Positions 7,682 to 14,885 of a stretch of DNA of 24,344 nucleotides are shown here, in pieces. The notes below the pieces were generated by a model. That model was given only the letters and a program-made list of their open reading frames with translations, searched no databases and was not told the DNA's origin. The position numbers and the translations under genes were made by a program. This DNA comes from a virus, in the IMG/VR virus record IMGVR_UViG_3300023703_000808, positions 1 through 24,344 of that record; one strand, 5' to 3'. Every line of letters begins with the position of its first letter. The first letter of the stretch is position 1.

Positions 7682-8026
7682 ATGGCAACTTTCCAAGCTA
7701 TCACAGATGAAGCTCGCGTATTGCTCAATGACCAAATCATTGACGCGAACACCATCACTCGATACACGGAGTCCCAGTTGCTTGGCTACGCACGTCAGGC
7801 TCTCGTTGAGGCCCGTCGTGTTCGCCCAGACCTGTTCCTCTCAAACCTCACCGGCGCATTCCCTGCATTCGCGGCAACAGATATTGTTCCGCTGCCAGAG
7901 GAATACCACGTCTGTTTAACAGATTACGTCACTCACCGCGCTGAATTGCGTGACGATGAGTTTGCTGTTGATGGGCGAGCTGCTGGCCTGTATCAAAAAT
8001 TCAAAGCGGGGCTGATGGGCGTATGA
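7682..8026 (+). CDS. Head-tail adaptor-like protein
   Basis: This 114-residue protein has a predicted helical layout: TDEARVLLNDQ, a serine/threonine turn, then LGYARQALVEARRVRPDLFL, the loop DIVPLPEEY, and a closing helix. This matches the small adaptor proteins that dock under the portal in short-tailed phages. The pattern 'DIVPLPEEYHVCLTDYVTHRA' fits the family (LP..y...l.dyv.yra). It is located after the capsid and translationally coupled (GTATGA at 8023-8026) to the next connector gene. It likely binds the portal and bridges to the connector/nozzle. The exact family is not certain. Confidence 0.75.
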   Translation: MATFQAITDEARVLLNDQIIDANTITRYTESQLLGYARQALVEARRVRPDLFLSNLTGAFPAFAATDIVPLPEEYHVCLTDYVTHRAELRDDEFAVDGRAAGLYQKFKAGLMGV

Positions 8027-8673
8027 AGACCTACGAGGCATTCTTTCCCGATGTGCTTCCCGATGTTCCGGGCTGCCCTTCGGATGTGGCAATCCGTGCG
8101 ATTCGCCATGCTGTGATTGAATTTTGCGAGAAGTCGCTGATTCACCAAATCACCCAAGACCCCATCACTCTGCGGGAAAACCTGACAGACTACGACTTAG
8201 ACGCACCAAACGGGTATCGAGTCCAGAAGGTGATGAAGGTTTGGTTCCGTGGTGTTGAGCTTGAGCCAGCCGCTCCAGATGACATCGTGACACCAGATGC
8301 GTATAGCCAGTCTATTGGCGGCTACACACCATCCAAGTCAACCCCAACGGCGTACACACAAAAAGATTTTGAGTCGGTAAGTTTCCTCCCAATTCCGAAT
8401 CAGACGTACACCAACGCTATTACAATGCGTGTAGCACTCGTGCCTCTGCGTGATTCAACACAGATTGAGGATTTCCTCTACGAGCAATGGGGCGAGTCGA
8501 TCGCCTGTGGTGCAAAAGCCCGGTTGATGCTCAATCCCGGCAAACCCTACACAAACCAAGAAGCCGCTGCAATCAATCAAGGTCGCTACATGATGGCCCT
8601 GAATGATGCGCGTCAACGCGCTATTCGCGGCAATGTGCGCTCAGACTTGAGCGTGAAGATGAGGAAGCCATGA
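8023..8673 (+). CDS. Tail connector / tubular protein-like
   Basis: This 216-residue protein overlaps the adaptor gene by ATGA. It starts with a helical segment (VAIRAIRHAVIEFCEKSLIH), continues with a beta-rich middle (YRVQKVMKVWFRGVEL, MRVALVPLRDS), and ends with a helical C-terminus (WGESIACGAKARLMLNPGK). This order of helices and strands is typical of second-ring connector proteins in podovirus tails. It would act between adaptor and nozzle (the 607-aa protein). It overlaps the next gene by ATGA. Confidence 0.72.
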   Translation: MKTYEAFFPDVLPDVPGCPSDVAIRAIRHAVIEFCEKSLIHQITQDPITLRENLTDYDLDAPNGYRVQKVMKVWFRGVELEPAAPDDIVTPDAYSQSIGGYTPSKSTPTAYTQKDFESVSFLPIPNQTYTNAITMRVALVPLRDSTQIEDFLYEQWGESIACGAKARLMLNPGKPYTNQEAAAINQGRYMMALNDARQRAIRGNVRSDLSVKMRKP

Positions 8674-8996
8674 CAGAGAAAATCAAGCTCGTCGCTGGCG
8701 ACAATCGCCCCTACATCAAGCTAACTCTCAGGGATGCAGATGGCAATGCCATCAACCTTGAGAACACCACGGTGCGCGTCTACTTCCGCGCTGTCGGTTC
8801 GGACACAGTTCTCTCAACCATCACCTGCAACATGATTAACGGTGGACGTGACGGCCAAGTGTCGTTCAACTTCACTGGCAACACGTTGGATGTTGAACCC
8901 GGCCCTTACGAGGGTGAAGTCGAGATTGACTTCGGTGGAGAGCTGCAAACCGTCTATGACGTGTTGAAGTTTCAAGTACGTCAACAATTTAACTGA
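8670..8996 (+). CDS. Baseplate-type beta-sandwich domain protein (BppU-N-like)
   Basis: This 108-residue, all-beta protein consists of one domain: KIKLVAGDNRPYIKLTLRDA, an NLENTTVRVYFR strand, GQVSFNF, PGPYEGEVEIDF, and a final strand. The pattern resembles the N-terminal domain of phage upper baseplate proteins (BppU_N family), which attaches receptor-binding parts to the tail. Here the domain stands alone. It begins the cluster of tail and fibre modules. ATGA overlap couples it to the connector gene. Confidence 0.7.
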   Translation: MTEKIKLVAGDNRPYIKLTLRDADGNAINLENTTVRVYFRAVGSDTVLSTITCNMINGGRDGQVSFNFTGNTLDVEPGPYEGEVEIDFGGELQTVYDVLKFQVRQQFN

Positions 8997-9008
8997 GAGG
9001 ATTAACTC

Positions 9009-9446
9009 ATGTCCGCAATGACCGACTTTCTGGAAAACAAACTGATTGACCAGATTTTCCGTGGCCAAAGCGCCCCAGCAACTGCAACCTTGTATGTCGC
9101 TCTGTTCACAGCAGCGCCAAGCGATGCAGCAGGTGGCACTGAGGTTTCGACAAACGGCTACGCTCGCGTGGCTGTGACATCGAGCTTGGCTAACTGGGCT
9201 GGCACACAAAGCGCTGGCTCAACGGTTGCCTCATCTGGCACTGGTGGCCAGACATCGAACAACGCTGCAATCACATTCCCAACTCCCACTGGTGGCGGCT
9301 GGGGTACTGTGACTCACTTCGCAATCTTTGACGCTGCCACTGGCGGCAACATGCTGCTGGAAGGCGCACTGGCAATCGCCAAGACCATCAACGAAGCCGA
9401 CACGGTTTCTTTCCCTGCGGCATCTCTGGCAATCACCTTCGCTTAA
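9009..9446 (+). CDS. Phage tail fibre-family small protein
   Basis: This 145-residue protein matches a common phage tail module. The N-terminal helix DFLENKLIDQIFRG leads to LYVALFTAAPSDAAGGTEV and NGYARVAV. Later come AAITFPTPTGGGWGTVTHFA and IFDAATGGNML, then the beta-rich end. Such proteins are often annotated as tail fibre proteins and probably form a trimeric beta structure at the tail. It has a good GAGG ribosome site. It belongs to the consecutive set of short tail proteins between connector and lysis genes. Confidence 0.8.
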   Translation: MSAMTDFLENKLIDQIFRGQSAPATATLYVALFTAAPSDAAGGTEVSTNGYARVAVTSSLANWAGTQSAGSTVASSGTGGQTSNNAAITFPTPTGGGWGTVTHFAIFDAATGGNMLLEGALAIAKTINEADTVSFPAASLAITFA

Positions 9447-9465
9447 TTTTTGTTCGGAGTGAGCA

Positions 9466-10374
9466 ATGCTTCTAAACGTCACTCCATTAAACAAGGTCGT
9501 CCTTAACGGACGAAGCGGAGAGTTCAAGGGGCTTGCAGGAAGTGTTTCCGCAAGCGCCTCAGTTGCATCAGCGCTAGGCAAAACAGACAGACTGGTTTCA
9601 AGCCTATCCGTCACTGCTGCCACAGCATCTGCTGCAACGATTGGCAAGCGCCTGAGCGCATCAGCCACAGCAAGAGCTACAACCTCGGCATCACTTGGCG
9701 TTGTCAAGAACGAGTCAGCATCTGTCACAGCACGGGCAACGACCACAGCGTCAGCGTCCAAACGAGTGAACATGGCTGGCTCTGCAACGATGGCCGGCAT
9801 GACGGTTGCTGCCGCCAAGGTGAACAAGCTGGTCTCAGCGACAGCCACCGCGCGCGGAACGGTATCTGCCACAGCCAAAGTCAACAAGCTGGTGCGAGCT
9901 GCCGCAGTCGCTGCCGCATCTGTCTCCGTCTCGGCATTGCTGGGCAAGAGGCTGCAAGGCGCACTGACGAGCTACCTGACGACACAAGCAGCCGCCTCGT
10001 TGTCTGTGAACATGAGTGCGAGCCTAAAAACAGACAGTGGCTCACATAGTGAGCTTCTGCTTGAGGCAAACATAGCCGCCAGTCTGTTGGCGTCTGTCAA
10101 CGGTCAGCCGATGGTGTACGTCGAGCGCTCCATCAAATCTGATGGCGTTGTGATTACCGCCTCTGCTGATGGCAAGTTGGTGTTTTCACATCTGGTGAGT
10201 GCAGAAGTCGGCGGTCATTCGTACTTTGAACAATCGTTCACAAGCGTCTTCGCAACTGCGGAGCTGGTGGACACATGGAAGAACCACATCAAGATTGATG
10301 TTGACGCTTCTGTGAAACCAATAACGGCAAGTGCCGAACTGTACTACCCACCGGTTGTGCAGGGCGCACCATAG
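9466..10374 (+). CDS. Ala/Ser/Thr-rich protein with 20-residue tandem repeats
   Basis: This 302-residue protein is dominated by about ten tandem repeats of 19-21 residues. Each has alternating small residues (Ala with Ser/Thr/Val) and usually ends in a basic or Asn residue plus a hydrophobic one: DRL, KRL, VNM, NKL, NKL, KRL, VNM, ANI, RSI, SHL at residues 43, 63, 103, 122, 142, 163, 183, 203, 223 and 243 (KNE occupies the slot at 83). Alternating inward/outward residues suggest short beta strands, so a beta-solenoid or trimeric fibre shaft is likely. The last 60 residues are non-repetitive and beta-rich. A GGAG site precedes the ATG. It lies among tail modules, so a tail-shaft role is inferred. 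I do not recognise a characterised homologue. Confidence 0.75.
   Translation: MLLNVTPLNKVVLNGRSGEFKGLAGSVSASASVASALGKTDRLVSSLSVTAATASAATIGKRLSASATARATTSASLGVVKNESASVTARATTTASASKRVNMAGSATMAGMTVAAAKVNKLVSATATARGTVSATAKVNKLVRAAAVAAASVSVSALLGKRLQGALTSYLTTQAAASLSVNMSASLKTDSGSHSELLLEANIAASLLASVNGQPMVYVERSIKSDGVVITASADGKLVFSHLVSAEVGGHSYFEQSFTSVFATAELVDTWKNHIKIDVDASVKPITASAELYYPPVVQGAP
9595..10074 (+). repeat. DNA encoding the 20-residue tandem repeats
   Basis: This stretch encodes residues 44-203 of the Ala/Ser/Thr-rich protein, eight consecutive units of 19-21 codons. The repeats are clear in protein but degenerate in DNA. Only short pieces are kept, such as GTGAACATG and AACAAGCTGGT, each seen twice. 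This suggests an old duplication under protein-level selection rather than a recent expansion. Confidence 0.75.
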
Positions 10375-10382
10375 GAGCTTTC

Positions 10383-10748
10383 ATGGGTATCAAGTTTTCA
10401 AACAATGCAAGCGCAACGCTGGCAGCGGGTATCAACAACCTTGCAACCAGCGTTTCTGTTTCAACAGGTCAGGGCGCTCTCTACCCGACGCTTGGCGCTG
10501 GCGAATACTTCTACGCCACTCTGGTCGATTCAAGCAACAACCTTGAAATCGTCAAGGTGACAGCTCGCAGCGGTGACTCAATGACCATCGTGCGTGGTCA
10601 GGACGGCACAACGGCTCGCACGTTTGCATCTGGAGACAAGCTGGAAGTTCGACTCACTGGCGCTGGTCTCTCTGCAATTCAGCAAGAGGCCATCGACAAC
10701 ACAACTGCTGCCGTTGGTAGCGCTTTGGCTTTTGCAATCGCCCTGTAA
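10383..10748 (+). CDS. Conserved tail module protein (IKFSNNA..VRGQDGTTA family)
   Basis: This 121-residue protein is a common phage tail module. It starts IKFSNNASATLAAGINN, then has GALYPTLGAGEYFYATLVD, LEIVKVTARSGDSMTIVRGQ and DGTTARTFASGDKLEVRLT. Elsewhere this domain is often found at the N-terminus of tail fibres or as a stand-alone tail protein. It is predicted to be beta-rich and may attach fibres to the tail. It starts after a TAGGAG site nine bases from the previous gene. Confidence 0.78.
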   Translation: MGIKFSNNASATLAAGINNLATSVSVSTGQGALYPTLGAGEYFYATLVDSSNNLEIVKVTARSGDSMTIVRGQDGTTARTFASGDKLEVRLTGAGLSAIQQEAIDNTTAAVGSALAFAIAL

Positions 10749-10757
10749 GGAATCAAC

Positions 10758-11084
10758 ATGTCAAACACTTTTAAGAACTACCCAAGCGCCGGTATCGGCA
10801 CAACTCCTGTTGATGTCTACACCGCTGGCGCTGGCGTCCAAGCAACTGTCATTGGTATGACTGTGGCCAACATCACCGCTGCAAACGTGACTGCCGACAT
10901 CAAAGCTACCGCAGGTGGCGTGACTGTCTACATCGTAAAGGGAGCATTGATTCCACCCGGCGGCGCTCTCGTTCCAATCGGCGGAGACCAGAAGGTTGTG
11001 CTCGAAGCAGCAGATAAACTCACAGTTCAAAGCGATACAGCTTCTGCACTCGACGTTCTGTTGTCCGTCCTCGAAATCGCTTAA
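10758..11084 (+). CDS. Conserved small virion/tail protein, beta-rich
   Basis: This 108-residue protein has FKNYPSAGIGTTPVDVYTAG, ATVIGMTVANITAANVTADI, and LIPPGGALVPIGGDQKVVLE as recognisable blocks. The pattern (a beta-sandwich of about 100 residues) recurs in phage structural modules next to tail fibre genes. It may be a small attachment or decoration domain of the tail. A taAGGA ribosome site precedes it, and the next gene starts 12 bases downstream. The function has not been established. Confidence 0.72.
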   Translation: MSNTFKNYPSAGIGTTPVDVYTAGAGVQATVIGMTVANITAANVTADIKATAGGVTVYIVKGALIPPGGALVPIGGDQKVVLEAADKLTVQSDTASALDVLLSVLEIA

Positions 11085-11095
11085 TAGGAGCGTCT

Positions 11096-11884
11096 ATGTC
11101 ATGGATTGGTAAAAAGGCTGCGGACGTAATCACGTCCGGTCAGCAACTGATTAACGGAACAATTACCGCTGCAAAGTTTGCTGCTGGTGCTGTTGTTTCG
11201 CATCTTGGCTATACGCCAGCAAACAAAGCTGGAGATACGATTCAAAGCGGCGCTTGGCTTGATTATCAGACTGGCGCAGGAGTATCGTTAAAAGGCGTTC
11301 GTGCGATTCCTTTTGGATATGGTGCTCCATATACAGCGCTGCAAATTGGTAACGCATCAGGCAATCAAAACCTATCTCTTGGTGTTGATGTTTCTGCAAT
11401 TACTGGCGGAAATTTTTCTGGCAACGGGAAGGATATTGTTGTACCAAATGCGGTCAACTTTATGATGCCTAATGCAGCCAACACTGATTTCATCAAAGCA
11501 ATGGGTTTTGATACAAACGGGAACCTTCAATTTAACAGTGGGTATGGCTCTGCCGCTGTTGCATATGGTTGCCGCGCTTGGGTGAACTTCAACGGAACTG
11601 GCACTGTAGCTATTCGTGCAAGCGGCAACGTGAGTTCTATTACGGACAACGGCACTGGCGACTACACGGTGAACTTCTCGACTGCAATGCCTGATGCAAA
11701 CTACTCCATCACGGGTATCACTACTGGCTACTCTGCAAGCGATAACGCAGGCGTATCGGTTACAGTTGGAGGAAGCCTTTATACAAGCGCACTTCTTTAC
11801 ACCACTTCTTCTGTTCGCGTATCAGCGGGTAGAAATGGCACCCCACTAGACGGTGGTGTTATCTGCGTCAACGTATTTCGCTAA
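11096..11884 (+). CDS. Tail fibre / receptor-binding protein 1
   Basis: This 262-residue protein has three parts. The N-terminus is helical (MSWIGKKAADVITSGQQLI). The shaft element LGYTPANKAGDTIQ (about 37-50) is common in phage fibres. The C-terminal half carries YGCRAWVNFNGTGTVAIR (157-174) and DNGTGDYTVNFSTAMPDANY, a typical fibre-tip domain. It probably trimerises and contacts the host surface. The DNA is visibly more AT-rich (about 40-43% GC in two sampled 60-base stretches) than the head genes, as expected for exchanged host-range modules. Two small coupled genes and a terminator follow, making a cassette. Confidence 0.85.
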   Translation: MSWIGKKAADVITSGQQLINGTITAAKFAAGAVVSHLGYTPANKAGDTIQSGAWLDYQTGAGVSLKGVRAIPFGYGAPYTALQIGNASGNQNLSLGVDVSAITGGNFSGNGKDIVVPNAVNFMMPNAANTDFIKAMGFDTNGNLQFNSGYGSAAVAYGCRAWVNFNGTGTVAIRASGNVSSITDNGTGDYTVNFSTAMPDANYSITGITTGYSASDNAGVSVTVGGSLYTSALLYTTSSVRVSAGRNGTPLDGGVICVNVFR

Positions 11885-11896
11885 TCAGGAGCAACA

Positions 11897-12307
11897 ATGA
11901 AACGAATCATCTATCAAACACCAGAAGGCGGCGTTGCCGTCATCATCCCGTCCGGCGAGCTGCCAATCGAAGAAGTTGCTCGCAAAGACGTTCCTGCTGG
12001 CTTGCGCTACGCAATCATTGACACAGCAGATGTTCCGTCAGACCGCACATTCCGTTCTGCATGGGAAGTTGAGCACGGCAATCTGAATGACGGCGTTGGC
12101 ATCGGCCAGCAAGCATGGTTCATTGAGCAGTATCAAGCTGAACTCGCAGTCGTGACTGCCGCAGAAGTTCCTGCACGCATGTCTGCCGAAGAGCAAACAG
12201 ACGAGCAGTACGCAGAAGTGGTCGCTCAGTTCGAGGCATCTCGTGCCGCTCGCGTTGAGCAACTGAACAAACAAATCGCAGCAATGCAAGCAGAGGTGGC
12301 AGCATGA
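11897..12307 (+). CDS. Small protein downstream of fibre 1 (possible fibre chaperone)
   Basis: This 136-residue protein starts MKRIIYQTPEGGVAVIIPSG and has AIIDTADVPSDRTFRSAWEV in its middle. It ends in a helical, probably coiled-coil segment (about residues 100-136, ARVEQLNKQIAAMQAEVAA). Proteins with this start are frequent beside phage tail fibre genes, mostly without a name. Position suggests an assembly chaperone or fibre partner. It overlaps the next gene by ATGA (12304-12307), so the two are probably made together. CAGGAG precedes the ATG. Confidence 0.72.
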   Translation: MKRIIYQTPEGGVAVIIPSGELPIEEVARKDVPAGLRYAIIDTADVPSDRTFRSAWEVEHGNLNDGVGIGQQAWFIEQYQAELAVVTAAEVPARMSAEEQTDEQYAEVVAQFEASRAARVEQLNKQIAAMQAEVAA

Positions 12308-12540
12308 TTACGGTCAACATCGACAAAGCCAAAACAATCGCTCACGACGCACGCCGCGCAGCTCGCGCAGCCGAGTTCGCCCCATTGGATGAAGTGATTA
12401 CAAAACAGATTCCCGGCACAGATGTGCAAGCTGTTGAGGCCCAACGTCAATCTGTTCGCGACAAGTACGCAGCAATGCAAACTGCCATCAATGCAGCTTC
12501 GACTGTTGACGGCATCAAGGCTGCAATGCCTCAAGCCTGA
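12304..12540 (+). CDS. Small helical protein of fibre cassette 1
   Basis: This 78-residue protein is almost entirely helical (KAKTIAHDARRAARAAEFAP, then VEAQRQSVRDKYAAMQTAIN), with the loop LDEVITKQIPGTD. Short helical proteins of this kind (N-terminal 'K A K . I . H d . . R') are encoded just after fibre genes in many phages, where they may assist fibre assembly. It is the last gene before the terminator at 12561. There is no membrane segment or signal peptide. Confidence 0.68.
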   Translation: MITVNIDKAKTIAHDARRAARAAEFAPLDEVITKQIPGTDVQAVEAQRQSVRDKYAAMQTAINAASTVDGIKAAMPQA

Positions 12541-12560
12541 TAACGGCAAACACGAACAAG

Positions 12561-12587
12561 GCCAGCCTAGCGCTGGCTTTTCTTTTT
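12561..12587 (+). terminator. Intrinsic terminator between fibre cassettes 1 and 2
   Basis: A GCCAGC/GCTGGC stem with loop CTAGC is followed by TTTTCTTTTT. The tract runs straight into the Shine-Dalgarno GGAGA of the next gene, whose ATG is at 12598. Termination here would limit expression of the downstream fibre relative to the upstream one. Confidence 0.85.
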
Positions 12588-12597
12588 GGAGAATTGA

Positions 12598-13854
12598 ATG
12601 TCCTATATCGGGAATGCACCTGTCGTTCAGGCGTCGCGTGTAACCACTGAGTTGGTTGCCATTGCTGGCCAAACCGACATCTACCCTCTGGGCGGCTACA
12701 CACCGGGCGACTATCTCGATGTAGAGATTAACGGCTCCGCCCTCAAGTCAACAGACTACACGGCAACAGACGGCGTAAAGATTACTTTGGCTGTCGCAAT
12801 GGCTGCTGGTGACGATGTTCGCGTCAAAGCCTTTGGCGTCTTTCAGGTTGCCAACGCTGTTCCTGCAAATGGCTCAGTGAGCGCTACAAAGTTGGATGTT
12901 GCTAGTTCAAATGGCACTGGCGCATCATCTCTGCCGTCCGGAACAACAGCCCAACGCCCATCTTTGCCGTCTACTGGAATGCAACGATACAACACGTCGT
13001 TGAAGCAAATCGAAGCATTCAATGGCTCAGCTTGGGTTGCCGTCGGAGACATGACCTCAACATACTCTGTTGGCTATCTACTTTTAGGCGGAGGTGCTGG
13101 CGGCGGATATTCAGATGGCGGTGGCGGCGGTGCGGGCGGGTTTATTGAATCAACCGCAGTATTGACGGCGGAGACCGTATACGCGATTACTGTTGGTGCT
13201 GGCGGGTCAGCCGGTACGTCTGGCTCAACCAAGGGCGGGAACGGAGTCAACTCATCCTTTGTGGCTATTTCGGCAATCGGCGGCGGCGGCGGCGCTGGCG
13301 TTGGTAATTCTGCAAACTCAGGTGGCTCAGGTGGCGGCGGATGCTACACCTACACGTCAGCGGAAGGTGCTGGCACTTCTGGTCAAGGCTACGGCGGCGG
13401 ACACGGCAACAACTATGTCAGTGGGTCTGGCTCCGCAACTGGCGGCGGCGGAGGCGGCGCTGGCGGTGCTGGCGGTGCTGGTGTTGGTGGTCAAGCTGGT
13501 GTTGGTGGTGCTGGCAAGTCTAGTTCTATCACAGGCTCTGCCGTTACCTATGGCGGTGGCGGTGGCGGTGGTGCATACGCAGGTCTTGGCGGCGCTGGCG
13601 GTGCTGGCGGAGGCGGTCAAGGCGGCGGCACAAGCGGCCCTCAGTTGTTGGGTGGCGCTGGCGCTGCAAACACCGGCGGTGGTGGTGGTGGTGGCGCAGA
13701 CAGTAACAGTGGCGGCGCTGGTGGCTCTGGCGTTGTTGTTCTTTCTGTTCCAACAACTAGGTATAGCGGCATTACAACCGGCTCCCCGACTGTTACAACT
13801 AGCGGAAGCAACACAATCTTGAAGTTCACTACTTCTGGCTCTTACACGGCATAA
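12598..13854 (+). CDS. Glycine-rich tail fibre / adhesin
   Basis: This 418-residue protein combines three parts. The N-terminal domain (about 1-100, MSYIGNAPVVQASRV) and a short module with GTTAQRPSLPSTGMQRYN (about 119-136) are both typical of phage fibres. A long glycine-rich region follows (about 163-381) with runs of five to eight Gly broken by Ala, Ser and aromatic residues. The C-terminal beta segment contains GVVVLSVPTT and ILKFTTSGSYTA. Glycine-rich adhesins of this type (for example the T4-like S16 gp38) pack polyglycine-II helices and present variable loops to the receptor. A receptor-binding tip is therefore the likely role. The DNA is GGC/GGT-repetitive, which favours recombination between alleles. 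Confidence 0.85.
   Translation: MSYIGNAPVVQASRVTTELVAIAGQTDIYPLGGYTPGDYLDVEINGSALKSTDYTATDGVKITLAVAMAAGDDVRVKAFGVFQVANAVPANGSVSATKLDVASSNGTGASSLPSGTTAQRPSLPSTGMQRYNTSLKQIEAFNGSAWVAVGDMTSTYSVGYLLLGGGAGGGYSDGGGGGAGGFIESTAVLTAETVYAITVGAGGSAGTSGSTKGGNGVNSSFVAISAIGGGGGAGVGNSANSGGSGGGGCYTYTSAEGAGTSGQGYGGGHGNNYVSGSGSATGGGGGGAGGAGGAGVGGQAGVGGAGKSSSITGSAVTYGGGGGGGAYAGLGGAGGAGGGGQGGGTSGPQLLGGAGAANTGGGGGGGADSNSGGAGGSGVVVLSVPTTRYSGITTGSPTVTTSGSNTILKFTTSGSYTA
13087..13731 (+). repeat. GGN-rich low-complexity DNA in the adhesin gene
   Basis: This stretch consists largely of GGC, GGT and GCT codons, such as the repeated GGCGCTGGCGGTGCTGGC, and encodes the polyglycine core. The other frames and the opposite strand are open by composition only, so no additional gene is called. 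Confidence 0.85.
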
Positions 13855-13863
13855 GGAAAACAC

Positions 13864-14217
13864 ATGTCACATTTTGCAAAAGTAAACAACGGCATCGTTG
13901 AGCAAGTCATCGTTGCTGAACCTGAGTTCTTCGAAACATTCATTGACACATCACCCGGTCAATGGATTCAGACCAGCTACAACACGCACGGCGGCGTTCA
14001 TGCAAACGGCGGTACACCACTTCGCAAGAATTACGCTGGTGTTGGCTTCACATACGACGCTCAGCGCGACGCATTCATTCCACCCAAACCATTCGCAAGC
14101 TGGACTCTGAGTGAAGATACTTGCCTGTGGAGTGCTCCTGTTGCAATGCCAACAGACGGCAAGCAATACACATGGGATGAGGCGACGACTGCTTGGGTTG
14201 AAGTACCTGCACAGTAA
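13864..14217 (+). CDS. Small protein of fibre cassette 2 (MSHFAKV family)
   Basis: This 117-residue protein begins MSHFAKVNNGIVEQVIVAEP and contains IDTSPGQWIQTSYNTHGGVH, LRKNYAGVGFTYDAQRDAFI, and a C-terminal part SWTLSEDTCLWSAPV...YTWDEATTAWVEV. The last part resembles the tryptophan-rich end of tail fibre assembly proteins. Proteins of this family are common in aquatic phages, usually next to fibre or structural genes. A chaperone or virion role is inferred. It follows the adhesin after nine bases with an AGGA site and is followed by hairpins. Confidence 0.78.
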   Translation: MSHFAKVNNGIVEQVIVAEPEFFETFIDTSPGQWIQTSYNTHGGVHANGGTPLRKNYAGVGFTYDAQRDAFIPPKPFASWTLSEDTCLWSAPVAMPTDGKQYTWDEATTAWVEVPAQ

Positions 14218-14227
14218 CGGACACACA

Positions 14228-14253
14228 CAGACTTGAGCGCAAGCTCTTGTCTG
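14228..14253 (+). other. GNRA-loop hairpin in the 14218-14315 gap
   Basis: CAGAC-TT-GAGC-GCAA-GCTC-TT-GTCTG folds into a two-part stem with a symmetric TT/TT internal loop and a GCAA (GNRA) tetraloop. It lies between the MSHFAKV-family gene and the terminator. It has no U-tract of its own. Possible roles are RNA stabilisation or processing. Confidence 0.45.
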
Positions 14254-14273
14254 TTGTTCCACCAGATTCCAAC

Positions 14274-14300
14274 ACCGACACAAGCTGTCGGTTTTCTTTT
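14274..14300 (+). terminator. Intrinsic terminator between fibre cassettes 2 and 3
   Basis: ACCGACA/TGTCGGT with loop CAAGC is followed by a T-rich tract that includes TTTTCTTTTT, the same tract as the terminator at 12561. The ribosome site TAGGAG for the next fibre gene (ATG at 14316) lies directly downstream. Confidence 0.88.
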
Positions 14301-14315
14301 TCTTAGGAGCTTCCA

Positions 14316-14885
14316 ATGAGCCTTGCTCGTTATCTCTCAAAACTTGCCGGGCTAGTTGGCTCTGATGGCAAGGTTCCTATGTCCGCCCTGAGCGGCATTC
14401 TTGCGAAAGGGCAGCTCCCATCTGGCGCTGTTTTGCAGGTTGTCTCGGCTGTAAAAACTGACACATTTTCTACGACATCTTCGTCAGGTGTTGACATTAC
14501 AGGTCTGTCTGCAAGCATTACACCAACAAGTGCATCAAGCAAAATTTTGATTTTGAGTGATTGTTCGTTTGGTGGAAGCGCTGGTAATGCGGCAGTTCTT
14601 CGGCTTGCAAAAAATGGTAGCGTCATTTACGGCGGGGATTTTTCATCAGGCCGTCCAAACGGACTTGCATGGGGATATAACGGTTCAGACTACAACTTGC
14701 AGAGAAGTGGCGGTGTTTACCTTGATTCTCCAGCCACAACATCTGCGATTACATACAACTTAAAGTTGTCAAACACAGATGGTATAAATGCTGCGTATAT
14801 AAATCGCTCAACGGCTGACAGAGCAGCAACGAATTATGACCTTCGCACGGCATCATCAATTACCCTAATGGAGATTGCGGGATGA
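14316..14885 (+). CDS. Tail fibre / receptor-binding protein 3
   Basis: This 189-residue protein has a helical N-terminus (LARYLSKLAGLVGSDGKV) and GAVLQVVSAVKTDTFST followed by ITGLSASITPTSASSKILIL (about 61-80). A beta-rich tip rich in Gly, Asn and Tyr follows. The 'TPTSASSKILI' signature is widespread in fibre proteins of aquatic phages. The DNA is AT-richer than the head genes (about 40-42% GC in sampled stretches), suggesting exchange. It overlaps the next gene by ATGA (14882-14885). A role in receptor contact is inferred. Confidence 0.82.
   Translation: MSLARYLSKLAGLVGSDGKVPMSALSGILAKGQLPSGAVLQVVSAVKTDTFSTTSSSGVDITGLSASITPTSASSKILILSDCSFGGSAGNAAVLRLAKNGSVIYGGDFSSGRPNGLAWGYNGSDYNLQRSGGVYLDSPATTSAITYNLKLSNTDGINAAYINRSTADRAATNYDLRTASSITLMEIAG

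Noticed and set aside
9231-9947. 238-residue open frame on the - strand over the tail modules
   Set aside because: Ala/Thr/Val-rich shadow of the repeat protein on the other strand; no ribosome site or domain.
13193-13822. 209-residue open frame on the + strand inside the adhesin gene
   Set aside because: It exists because GGC/GGT repeats keep all frames open. It has low-complexity Val/Ala composition, no ribosome site, and lies within a strongly supported gene.
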